From assembly GCF_002483235.1 (NCBI RefSeq), contig NZ_DLHN01000024.1:247424-311423 (forward strand): a DNA stretch of 64,000 nt. Reading direction: 5' to 3'. The notes under the pieces were generated by a model. It was not told the DNA's origin. It ran no database searches and saw only the letters and a program-made list of their open reading frames with translations. This document shows, piece after piece, positions 24,465 to 32,111 of this stretch (its first letter is position 1; each line of letters begins with the position of its first letter). This stretch comes from Pedobacter glucosidilyticus (GTDB lineage: Bacteria > Bacteroidota > Bacteroidia > Sphingobacteriales > Sphingobacteriaceae). Made by a program: the position numbers and the translations under genes.

Positions 24465-25384
24465 GCTACATCAAACTTAAGCCAAGCATTGCCTTCATAA
24501 CCAAAATTGAAATATTTTGGTGTGATGATTTCAGCTAAAATCTCGATAGAATCTACTAAGCGTGGACCACTTCTGTTAAAATAGTGGTTACCATCAGCAA
24601 TGTAGATTTTATTGTTTTTAACAGCTTGCAAATCTTTCCATTGCGGTTGACTCAATAAAACACCTATCTCTTGCATGGTTCTAGAGATAGAAAAACCACA
24701 TGGCATCACAACGATAATATCTGGATTTGCTTCTGCAATTTCGTCCCAACTTACAAAGGGAGAATGCTGGCCATTTTGCGCTAATAATGATGTACCTCCT
24801 GCAATTTCTACTAACTCAGGAATCCAATTCCCTGATACCATTACAGGTTCTAGCCACTCTATACAAGCTACTTTAGGTTTATCATTAAAAAACTTTAGTT
24901 TATGTTTTACGATGTCTTTTCGCTCTTCTAAATCTTCTATCAAAGCTTCGGCTGCAAGCATCGTGTCTGTTGCTACAGCTATTTTTCTAATATCATCAAA
25001 AACATCATTTAAAACTTTAGGTTCTAACGAAATAATTTGGCTTTGATGACTAATAAAATCGGCCAAAGCCTCTTCTACATCTTTTAAAGAAACGGCACAA
25101 ACATCACATTGTGCTTGGGTAATGATGATATCAGGTTTTAATTGTTGAATTAATGCTTTATCAATTTTGTAGATAGATAAAGAATCTGATAAAATTTCTT
25201 TCACTTGTTGATCTATCTCTTTACTGCTACCTGTTGAAGTAAATTTCGCATCAGAGCAAATAGGCAAATGCTGGACACTGGCTGGAAAATCACACTCGTG
25301 AGAGCGTCCAACCAAATTTTCTTCTAAGCCTAAAGCACAAATAATCTCGGTTGCGGCAGGTAATAAAGAAATAATTCTCTTCAT
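24461..25384 (-). CDS. BtuF/FepB-like cobalamin-binding protein without signal peptide
   Basis: About 307 residues with the class III substrate-binding fold: ISLLPAATEIICALG, VGRSHECDFP, then a long helix and a second lobe with WLEPVMVSGNWIPELVEIAG. The frame opens at a TTG (25393), but ATG at 25384 (MKRIISLLPAATEI) fits the family. No signal peptide or lipobox is present, unlike true periplasmic BtuF. Related lone genes are common in Bacteroidota and archaea and are labelled cobalamin-binding protein; a cytoplasmic ligand role is possible. No permease or ATPase lies nearby. Confidence 0.8.
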   Translation of the reverse strand: MKRIISLLPAATEIICALGLEENLVGRSHECDFPASVQHLPICSDAKFTSTGSSKEIDQQVKEILSDSLSIYKIDKALIQQLKPDIIITQAQCDVCAVSLKDVEEALADFISHQSQIISLEPKVLNDVFDDIRKIAVATDTMLAAEALIEDLEERKDIVKHKLKFFNDKPKVACIEWLEPVMVSGNWIPELVEIAGGTSLLAQNGQHSPFVSWDEIAEANPDIIVVMPCGFSISRTMQEIGVLLSQPQWKDLQAVKNNKIYIADGNHYFNRSGPRLVDSIEILAEIITPKYFNFGYEGNAWLKFDVA

Positions 25385-25400
25385 GAATATCAAGTTTCTG

Positions 25401-25408
25401 CAAAGATA
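25401..25408 (-). promoter_or_regulatory. -7 box of the BtuF-like gene
   Basis: The minus strand reads TATCTTTG, a full TAnnTTTG match, 16 nt before the chosen ATG. It also supports rejecting the upstream TTG start. Confidence 0.5.
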
Positions 25409-25416
25409 GTAAAATC

Positions 25417-25453
25417 AAAACAGGGATAAACCTATCCGATTTATCCCTGTTTT
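25417..25453 (-). terminator. terminator of the TonB-dependent receptor gene
   Basis: A 14-bp perfect stem (AAAACAGGGATAAA / TTTATCCCTGTTTT) with a 9-nt loop lies 20 nt beyond the receptor's stop codon. The T-rich tail (TTTTGATTTT) is on the minus strand. Confidence 0.85.
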
Positions 25454-25473
25454 AAATTGTTTTATTAATGGTT

Positions 25474-27948
25474 TTAGTTACCCATACCTCCACCGGCTTG
25501 GCCTCCGCCATCACCTTGTTTTAAGTCGTCATTTTTAACACCTTTTTTAGGATTTTGATTCACTTTTAAGCTTCCAAATCTCCAGCTGAAGTTAACACCA
25601 ACAGAACGGAAAGGGATAGAAAAATTATTAGACTGTACAAAGGCTGGGTTTCTAATTTCAGACTCGAAATTTTTGCGGTTATTAAATGGATCTATCACAT
25701 TTAAACCAATACTTCCTTTTTTGTTAAATAACTCTTTTTTAAGACCCAAGCTCCACATGTTAAAAGATGGATTTCTACCTTGGAAAGTTCTTCTTGGTGA
25801 GTTGGTAATTAAAAAAGTCTCAAAAACTAAACCTTTAGGCATGTTGTAGGTCGCACTTAAGAAACCGTTATACATCAAATAAACTTTATCTTCTATAGCT
25901 GAAAAATTTGCACTTGCAGTAGACAAATTAATATCATAGGTGTAAATGTTAAAATTACCTCTTAACGTAAGCTTTTTTGTTGGATTAACAGAGCCGAAGA
26001 AGTTGAATCCTACAGAATTATTTCTACCTACGTTATCATAAGTGGTGAATGAAATAATTTCGCCATCTACAGCTCTTTGAGTAATAATACTCTCAATAAT
26101 ATCTTTAGTTGCTCTGTAATAAATAGAAGCGTTTATAATAGTTGTTTTAACAAAGGTGGAGTAATTAATTTCAAAATTATCTGCTAGCTCTGGCCCTAAA
26201 TTAGGGTTACCCTGAGATTGATTATAAAAATCGGCAGAGTTTAGGAACGGATTCAAGAAAAACACACTTGGCCTTTGTAAACGTTTATTATAACTAAACT
26301 TTACGGTTTGGAAATTCTTGAAAGTTCTTGAAACCACAAAACTTGGCACAAAATTGCCATAATCATTGGTAAAAGGCGTAAACGCTGTAGTTCCTGTTGC
26401 AAAACCGTTAATGTCTGTGAACTCGTACCTACCTCCTATTTTCACACCATACTTTTTAGCTAAGGTAAAACCAAAGGTGGTGTAAGCAGAAAGCACATCT
26501 TGATTATAATCATAAATAAAATTTCTACCATCTACAGGAATTTTATTATCACCAGATAAATCTGCGCTATCGACGCCAGAATCATTGGTGATATCTCTTA
26601 AAATGGCTTTAACACCTGTTTCCCAAACTACTTTTTTGAAAGGATGCGTGTAATCTAACTGAAAAGTAGACTCTTTATTGATAGCATCACTAGTACCAAT
26701 TTCTTGACGAGCTACTGTAGAAAAATAAGAATCATAATCATTAACCAAATTACTTTGGGTTAATTGCCAAGCTAATGAAATTTCTTGTCCTTCTTTTTTG
26801 AATTTGTGGGTATAATCGTTATTCCAATCGTAACCAGTAACTCTATTTTTATTATTGGTTATACGAGTAAAAATATCACTTTCATTAGAATCATTAATAT
26901 CATTAAAACCATCTACACCAAACTGAAACCAGTTTAATTTAAGGGTAGAGCTAACCGAATTATATTTATTGAAATCATAATCGGCACCTATAGAACCATT
27001 AGTTGCTAAACGCTCGGTAGTACTTCTACCACTTTGAAGATTAAAACCTCCATCACTATCTATTCTATTAAAATCTAGAATAGAAGTTTGTGGCCAAGAA
27101 TAGTAACCACCACCGTTTGCAGTAACCGTTAACCTACTTTTTTTAAGATTTAAATTTATATTTCCACTATTTTGACGGATGCCAACGCCTGCATTAACAG
27201 AACCGCTCATCCCTTCTAAGTTGTTCTTTTTAGTGATGATATTGATGATACCAGAAGTACCCTCAGCATCGTATTTTGCCGATGGAGATGTAATGACTTC
27301 TACGTTTTTAATTTGATCTGCAGGTATCGCTTTTAGAGCATCGGCAATATTACCAGCCATGGTACCTGATGGTTTACCATTAATTAATACCCTGATGTTT
27401 GAACTTCCTCTTAAAGATACATTACCATCATAATCTACAGATAAAAGTGGTACTTTACGTAAAACATCAGTAGCGTTACCACCAGCAATAGCCACATCTT
27501 TTTCGGCGTTATAAACCAATTTATCTATTTTATTTTCTACTATAGAGGTTTGTCCTTCTACAACAACTTCGTTTAAAAGTTTTGTGTTAGGCGATAACTT
27601 GATGATGCCTAAATTAATATCGGGCTTGCTGTTGGTTGTTATTACAGGGTCAATAATTTTGGTTTGATAACCAATAAAAGAAACAGTGATTCTGTATTTA
27701 CCTGGTATTATTTTCTCTATTTTGAAAGCGCCTTTATCATCTGCCAAAGAGCCATTGGTTGATTTTGTTTGCTGACTTTTTGATAGTGCGATAGTTGCAT
27801 AATCTATAGGTTTATTGGTTAGCGAGTCTATTACAGTACCCGATATTTTGCCAATAATGGTGCTTGAACCACCACCTGCCCCCATAGGCATTTGAGCAAA
27901 TGTTTTAGTTGATATTAAAACAATTAGTAATAAGTATAAATATTTCAT
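25474..27948 (-). CDS. TonB-dependent outer-membrane receptor (OMP_b-brl_3 type)
   Basis: 824 residues. Signal peptide MKYLYLLLIVLISTKTFAQ. Then a CarboxypepD_reg-like domain (about 30-120) and a plug region (LLNEVVVEGQTSIVEN, GNVSLRGSSNIRVLINGKP). A long beta-barrel follows with many aromatic strand ends, and the tail is a Gly/Asp-rich GDGGGQAGGGMGN. Such receptors import or sense large or scarce ligands through TonB energy; no SusD-like partner is next to it, so it is not a SusCD pair. Ligand unknown. Preceded by a TAATTTTG box and followed by a strong terminator, so it is a single-gene unit. Confidence 0.9.
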   Translation of the reverse strand: MKYLYLLLIVLISTKTFAQMPMGAGGGSSTIIGKISGTVIDSLTNKPIDYATIALSKSQQTKSTNGSLADDKGAFKIEKIIPGKYRITVSFIGYQTKIIDPVITTNSKPDINLGIIKLSPNTKLLNEVVVEGQTSIVENKIDKLVYNAEKDVAIAGGNATDVLRKVPLLSVDYDGNVSLRGSSNIRVLINGKPSGTMAGNIADALKAIPADQIKNVEVITSPSAKYDAEGTSGIINIITKKNNLEGMSGSVNAGVGIRQNSGNINLNLKKSRLTVTANGGGYYSWPQTSILDFNRIDSDGGFNLQSGRSTTERLATNGSIGADYDFNKYNSVSSTLKLNWFQFGVDGFNDINDSNESDIFTRITNNKNRVTGYDWNNDYTHKFKKEGQEISLAWQLTQSNLVNDYDSYFSTVARQEIGTSDAINKESTFQLDYTHPFKKVVWETGVKAILRDITNDSGVDSADLSGDNKIPVDGRNFIYDYNQDVLSAYTTFGFTLAKKYGVKIGGRYEFTDINGFATGTTAFTPFTNDYGNFVPSFVVSRTFKNFQTVKFSYNKRLQRPSVFFLNPFLNSADFYNQSQGNPNLGPELADNFEINYSTFVKTTIINASIYYRATKDIIESIITQRAVDGEIISFTTYDNVGRNNSVGFNFFGSVNPTKKLTLRGNFNIYTYDINLSTASANFSAIEDKVYLMYNGFLSATYNMPKGLVFETFLITNSPRRTFQGRNPSFNMWSLGLKKELFNKKGSIGLNVIDPFNNRKNFESEIRNPAFVQSNNFSIPFRSVGVNFSWRFGSLKVNQNPKKGVKNDDLKQGDGGGQAGGGMGN

Positions 27949-27968
27949 CCCTTGTTTTGTTGTATTTG

Positions 27969-27976
27969 CAAAATTA
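27969..27976 (-). promoter_or_regulatory. -7 box of the TonB-dependent receptor gene
   Basis: The minus strand reads TAATTTTG (TAnnTTTG), 20 nt before the start codon. Confidence 0.45.
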
Positions 27977-28065
27977 GAAGCAAAAAAAAAGTAAATGTTA
28001 CAGGAGTGCAGAAATTATTTTCTCCTGTAACACTTACTTTACTAAACCTTTTTGATAAAAAAGAT

Positions 28066-28497
28066 TTACATGTACTTGTTTTGAATTAAATATTCAATAA
28101 CTCTTGAGAATTGTGGTGCCGTTTGGTCTATTTCTGTAGTCATATTTGCATTAAAATCTAAGAAATTAGACCCTGTATGGGTAACATTATCTTTGTAAGT
28201 TTTTAAAGATGCTTCTAAAATATTACGGTCTTTTTTAGATTGCTTTAATGCTGATTTAACATCGTAAGTAGCAATTAAAGCCCCTTTTTTGTTGTAAATA
28301 GAAACTACATAGTTCTTGATTTTAGATTTTGCAGCAATTATTTCCTTTTCATCAGCTTTAATTTTTCCTAGAATCTTGTCTTTTGCTTTGATTTCGTTAT
28401 TTTCTATAACAATTTCAGATTTTTTGTCATCAACAATTGTAGCATTTAAGAAATTAGTACATACGAGTAGAAGTAAAATAAAAAATAAATTTTTCAT
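28066..28497 (-). CDS. small secreted protein, unknown
   Basis: 143 residues with a clear signal peptide (MKNLFFILLLLVCTNFLNA). The mature part is Lys-rich (about DKKSEIVIENNEIKAKDKI) with an alternating strand pattern YVVSIYNKKGALIATYDV, and ends in a helix IEYLIQNKYM. I do not recognise a domain. It has its own TATATTTG promoter box 40 nt upstream. It is probably a periplasmic or outer-membrane-associated protein of narrow distribution. Confidence 0.7.
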   Translation of the reverse strand: MKNLFFILLLLVCTNFLNATIVDDKKSEIVIENNEIKAKDKILGKIKADEKEIIAAKSKIKNYVVSIYNKKGALIATYDVKSALKQSKKDRNILEASLKTYKDNVTHTGSNFLDFNANMTTEIDQTAPQFSRVIEYLIQNKYM

Positions 28498-28537
28498 AGT
28501 TTAAAGGTTTTAATTTGTTTAGCTTAGGTTTTATACG

Positions 28538-28545
28538 CAAATATA
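28538..28545 (-). promoter_or_regulatory. -7 box of the small secreted protein gene
   Basis: The minus strand reads TATATTTG, a full consensus match, 40 nt before the ATG. Confidence 0.5.
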
Positions 28546-28571
28546 ATATTTACGGTTCTAAATATTTAATT

Positions 28572-31500
28572 CTAAACTACAATATTAACAATTCTTCCTT
28601 TTACTACTATCACCTTTTTAGGCAATTTACCTTCTAAATATTTTTGAACAGCTTCATTTGCTAAAACTTCTTTTTCTATATCTGCAGTTTCCATACTTAA
28701 AGGGAAACTTAAATTGGTTCTGGTTTTACCATTGACTGAGATAGGATAGTTAAAATCATTCTCAACCAAATATTCCGGATTAAATTTAGGGAAGCTTGCG
28801 TAAGAAATTGTTCCTTCTGCATTTCCTAATAAAGCCCAAAGCTCTTCTGTGATGTGTGGCGCATAAGGATGCAATAATAAAACTAAATCTTGAAGGATAG
28901 CTCTTTTGTTGCATTTTAAGTCTGTTAACTCGTTAACGGCAATCATAAAACTAGAAACTGAGGTATTGAAAGAAAAACGTTCTATATCTTCTTCTACCTT
29001 TTTGATAATTTTATGCAGAGCTTTTAACTCGGCTTTTGTTGGTGCTTCATTAGAAACTACAAAATTGAAGGCCTCATCATGAAACAGTTTCCAAAACTTT
29101 CTTAAAAACTTAAATACGCCTTCTATACCGTTGGTATTCCAAGGTTTGCTTTGCTCTAGAGGGCCTAAGAACATCTCATACATACGTAGAGTATCTGCTC
29201 CGTAACGTTCAGTTAAATCATCAGGGTTAACTACGTTAAATTTGGATTTAGACATTTTTTCTACTTCGGCTCCGCAGATGTATTTGGCCTCACCCCTGCC
29301 CTCTCCAAAGGAGAGGGAGTTGGTTCCATCCTCGAAAATAAAGACAGCATCTTTATATTCAGGTCTGGATGCTCTAAATTTTTCTGTATCTAGGATATCG
29401 TTGTTTACGATATTGACATCAACATGTAGAGCAGAAGTTTGATATTGTTTCCTTAAACCAGCAGAAACAAACTGATTTGTACCTCTTCCCTCTTCGTCAT
29501 TAATCCTATAAACAAAATTAGACCTCCCTTGAATCATCCCTTGATTAATCAACTTCTTGAAAGGTTCTTCTTCAGTTACATAACCTAAATCTTTTAAGAA
29601 TTTATTCCAAAAACGGCTATATAATAAGTGTCCTGTAGCATGCTCAGAACCGCCTATGTATAAATCAACGTCTTTCCAATAAGCTATTTTATCTTTATCA
29701 GCGAAAGCGTTTTCATTTTTTGCATCCATATAGCGATACCAATACCAACTACTACCCGCCCAACCTGGCATGGTGCTTAATTCGTATTCATACTCGTTTT
29801 TATATTTCCAATCTTTTGCTCTACCCAAGGGTGGCTCACCAGATTCTGTTGGTAAGTATTTATCAACTTCTGGAAGCATTAATGGCAATTCGCTTTCATC
29901 TATTAGATAAGGCAAGCCATTTTTAAAATATACTGGAACAGGTTCTCCCCAATAACGTTGGCGACCAAAAATAGCATCACGCATACGGTAATTTATTTTT
30001 GCGTATCCCATACCTATTTCTTCTAAAAAGGCAATAACTTTTACGGTAGCTTCCTTGTAGGCTAAACCGTTGATAAAACCAGAATTTACGTATTTACCTT
30101 CTTTAGTGGGATCAGCCTCGTTTTCCATTTGCTGCGCATCTAAGATTTGGATGATAGGCAAATTGTACTGCTGGGCAAATAAATAATCACGTTGATCTCC
30201 GGAAGGAACAGCCATAACCGCACCTGTACCATAACCTGCTAAAACGTAATCGGCTATCCAAATAGGAACTCTAGCACCATCAACCGGGTTGATAGCATAA
30301 GCACCTGTAAAAGCTCCTGATACGGTTTTGGTGTCAGCCATACGGTCTAATTCTGATTTCTTTTTAGTTTGAGTAATATAAGCTTCAATTTCTGCTTTCT
30401 GCTCTGACGTTGTAATTTTCGCAACTAGCTCATGTTCTGGAGCTAACACTAAAAATGAAACCCCGAAAATGGTATCTACACGGGTGGTGAAAACTTCTAT
30501 ATAGGCCTCACCCCCCGCCCTCTCCGAAAGAGAGGGAGCTGCCTGTCCTGTGGATAAACGCTTGGATTGTATCGTTTGATTTGTTGTAGATTCTTTTTGC
30601 TGGGATAAATGCTCTAGTTTTTCTTTTATAACAGAAACTACTTTTTCTGTTTGATTGATTACTTCTTCGTTAGTAAATCGGATAACTTCAAAACCTGCTT
30701 GATTTAAGAAATGAGTTCTTATTTTGTCATATTCTGCTGCATCAATATCCTGGTGATAACCTCCGTCAACTTCGATAACAAGTTTTTGTGACAGACATGC
30801 AAAATCAGCAATATATCCTTCAATTACATGCTGCCTTCTTATTTTAAAACCTATTTGACTGTTACGTAAACTCTGCCAAAGCACAAATTCTGCATCCGTT
30901 TGATTTTTACGATTGACTTTAGAATTCTCTTTTAATAAATCCCACACAAAAGAATTAGCCGTTTCATATCCGAATGATAGGTTCTCCTGCGCTCCCTTCT
31001 CCTTTGGAGAAGGGTTGGGGATGAGGCTAAACTTCACCATCGCTCCAACGCTCTTTCCTATCCAGTTGCGTTGCATTTCTTTCAATGGTTCTGGCCAGTC
31101 TATATCATTTAAGCCTTGTAACAACCTTTCTGCATAAGCGGTGATACGCATACTCCACTGCATCATTTTCTTTTGCTCAACCGGGTGCCCGCCACGTTCT
31201 GAAAAACCATCTTTAACCTCATCGTTAGCTAAAACAGTACCTAAAGCAGGGCACCAGTTTACCGTACTTTCTTTCAAAAAGGTTAAACGATATTTTAACA
31301 ATTCTGCTTGTTTCTCTTCCTCAGAGAAAGCGGCCCAATCTGTTGGTAAAAGATTTTGTGTATCATCATCAGAAACTGCATTTAAATTAGCCGTTCCTTG
31401 TGTTTCTAGGTGATGGATTAAGGTTGAGATAGGCTCTGCCTTATCAGTAGATTTGTTATACCACGCATTAAACAATTGCATAAAAATCCACTGCGTCCAT

Positions 31501-31898
31501 TTGTAATAATCTGGAGAGCTAGTGCGTACTTCTTTAGTCCAATCAAAAGAAAAACCCAGATTATCTAATTGCTCACGATATCTTTTAATATTAGCTTCTG
31601 TAGTAATAGCCGGGTGTTGCCCCGTTTGTATGGCATACTGTTCTGCAGGTAAACCAAAAGAATCATAACCCATGGGATGCAAAACGTTAAAGCCTTTTAA
31701 TCTTTTATAGCGAGCAAAAATATCAGAAGCTATATAACCCAGCGGATGCCCAACATGTAAACCTGCACCAGATGGATAAGGAAACATATCTAACACATAA
31801 TACTTGGGTTTAGTGGTATCGGTTTCTACTTTATAAGTTTGGTTTTGAGCCCAGAAATTTTGCCACTTAGCTTCTATACTTTTAAATTGATAATCCAT
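28572..31898 (-). CDS. leuS: Leucyl-tRNA synthetase with two in-frame insertions, one carrying a DUF559 domain
   Basis: 1108 residues, about 190 more than the usual ~920 of relatives. The class I core is intact: HVGH at 48-51, the editing-domain entry FTTRVDTIFG after residue 466, KMSKS at 881-885 and a C-terminal anticodon-binding region. It charges tRNA-Leu with leucine. Two extra pieces explain the length. Residues 291-465 form a block holding a DUF559 endonuclease-like domain bordered by repeat-encoded peptides (PNPSPKEKG and PSLSERAGGEA). Residues 859-871 (TNSLSFGEGRGEA) are a lone repeat just before KMSKS. Both are multiples of three with no stop, so LeuS stays readable. Removing both gives 920 residues. 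Confidence 0.95.
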   Translation of the reverse strand: MDYQFKSIEAKWQNFWAQNQTYKVETDTTKPKYYVLDMFPYPSGAGLHVGHPLGYIASDIFARYKRLKGFNVLHPMGYDSFGLPAEQYAIQTGQHPAITTEANIKRYREQLDNLGFSFDWTKEVRTSSPDYYKWTQWIFMQLFNAWYNKSTDKAEPISTLIHHLETQGTANLNAVSDDDTQNLLPTDWAAFSEEEKQAELLKYRLTFLKESTVNWCPALGTVLANDEVKDGFSERGGHPVEQKKMMQWSMRITAYAERLLQGLNDIDWPEPLKEMQRNWIGKSVGAMVKFSLIPNPSPKEKGAQENLSFGYETANSFVWDLLKENSKVNRKNQTDAEFVLWQSLRNSQIGFKIRRQHVIEGYIADFACLSQKLVIEVDGGYHQDIDAAEYDKIRTHFLNQAGFEVIRFTNEEVINQTEKVVSVIKEKLEHLSQQKESTTNQTIQSKRLSTGQAAPSLSERAGGEAYIEVFTTRVDTIFGVSFLVLAPEHELVAKITTSEQKAEIEAYITQTKKKSELDRMADTKTVSGAFTGAYAINPVDGARVPIWIADYVLAGYGTGAVMAVPSGDQRDYLFAQQYNLPIIQILDAQQMENEADPTKEGKYVNSGFINGLAYKEATVKVIAFLEEIGMGYAKINYRMRDAIFGRQRYWGEPVPVYFKNGLPYLIDESELPLMLPEVDKYLPTESGEPPLGRAKDWKYKNEYEYELSTMPGWAGSSWYWYRYMDAKNENAFADKDKIAYWKDVDLYIGGSEHATGHLLYSRFWNKFLKDLGYVTEEEPFKKLINQGMIQGRSNFVYRINDEEGRGTNQFVSAGLRKQYQTSALHVDVNIVNNDILDTEKFRASRPEYKDAVFIFEDGTNSLSFGEGRGEAKYICGAEVEKMSKSKFNVVNPDDLTERYGADTLRMYEMFLGPLEQSKPWNTNGIEGVFKFLRKFWKLFHDEAFNFVVSNEAPTKAELKALHKIIKKVEEDIERFSFNTSVSSFMIAVNELTDLKCNKRAILQDLVLLLHPYAPHITEELWALLGNAEGTISYASFPKFNPEYLVENDFNYPISVNGKTRTNLSFPLSMETADIEKEVLANEAVQKYLEGKLPKKVIVVKGRIVNIVV
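29286..29324 (-). repeat. solitary 39-bp palindromic repeat inserted in frame in leuS
   Basis: GC-rich unit with inner palindrome CCCTCTCCAAAGGAGAGGG, flanked on one side by GGCCTCACCCCTG. Read on the leuS strand it gives TNSLSFGEGRGEA (13 codons), between ...FEDG and KYICGAEVEKMSKS. It is the same family as the two repeats bordering the DUF559 block and is unlike the AT-rich gene around it. Confidence 0.85.
30504..30541 (-). repeat. end repeat (right, in leuS orientation) of the DUF559 insertion
   Basis: On the plus strand it begins GGCCTCACCCCCCGCCCTC and continues to a gagaggg-type arm, giving the inner palindrome CCCTCTCcgaaaGAGAGGG. It is in the same orientation as the solitary copy at 29286 and inverted relative to the copy at 30988. 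On the leuS strand it encodes APSLSERAGGEA. Confidence 0.85.
30988..31028 (-). repeat. end repeat (left, in leuS orientation) of the DUF559 insertion
   Basis: Inner palindrome CCCTTCTCCTTTGGAGAAGGG followed by TTGGGGATGAGGC on the plus strand. It is inverted relative to the copies at 30504 and 29286. On the leuS strand it encodes SLIPNPSPKEKGA, a different peptide from the other two because it is read from the opposite side. Confidence 0.85.
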
Positions 31899-31918
31899 TT
31901 CGCAATTCTTTATTTGTG

Positions 31919-31926
31919 CGAAAATA
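31919..31926 (-). promoter_or_regulatory. variant -7 box of leuS
   Basis: The minus strand reads TATTTTCG, 20 nt before the leuS ATG. It is the same variant as before ftsX and bshC. Confidence 0.35.
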
Positions 31927-32082
31927 AAAAATTAATGTATAGGCTTTAGGCTTTTATTTATTTTAAGCTATACAACTTATAAATTATCTGAAAAACAAAC
32001 GTTATAGAAATATTTTAAAAGCCAAAAAATGTTAAATTCTATAGTTTACAAGTAATCATGCTTATTTTAGACTAAGGTTTCT

Positions 32083-32090
32083 TATTTTCG
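32083..32090 (+). promoter_or_regulatory. variant -7 box of the ftsX operon
   Basis: TATTTTCG lies 21 nt before the ftsX ATG. leuS and ftsX are divergent across a 213-bp gap with such a box on each side. Confidence 0.4.
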
Positions 32091-32111
32091 CAGAAATAAT
32101 CATCAGTTTTT

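Larger units (their letters stand above)
30504..31028 (-). mobile_element. 525-bp in-frame insertion in leuS: DUF559 domain between inverted palindromic repeats
   Basis: The block runs from Ser291 to Ala465 of LeuS. Its ends are inverted copies of one repeat (GCCTCATCCCC... at one end, ...GGGGGGTGAGGC at the other). The middle encodes a DUF559 domain (about residues 311-432; compare Vsr-like nucleases) with the expected acidic residues: Glu337 (TDAEFVLW), Asp365 (YIADFAC), Glu376 and Asp378 (LVIEVDGG). The length is exactly 175 codons, so the host frame is kept. It sits where relatives have a short beta-turn at the entry of the editing (CP1) domain. Nuclease activity and mobility are inferences. 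Confidence 0.8.

Noticed and set aside
30504..31028. Idea that the LeuS insertion is an intein
   Set aside because: No intein splice blocks (N-terminal Cys/Ser block A, C-terminal His-Asn) are visible at the edges; the insertion edges are repeats instead.
30504..31028. Idea that the extra LeuS sequence is a frameshift or assembly error
   Set aside because: The frame is continuous, the DUF559 residues are conserved and the ends are ordered repeats; an assembly chimera would rarely give exact codon multiples twice.
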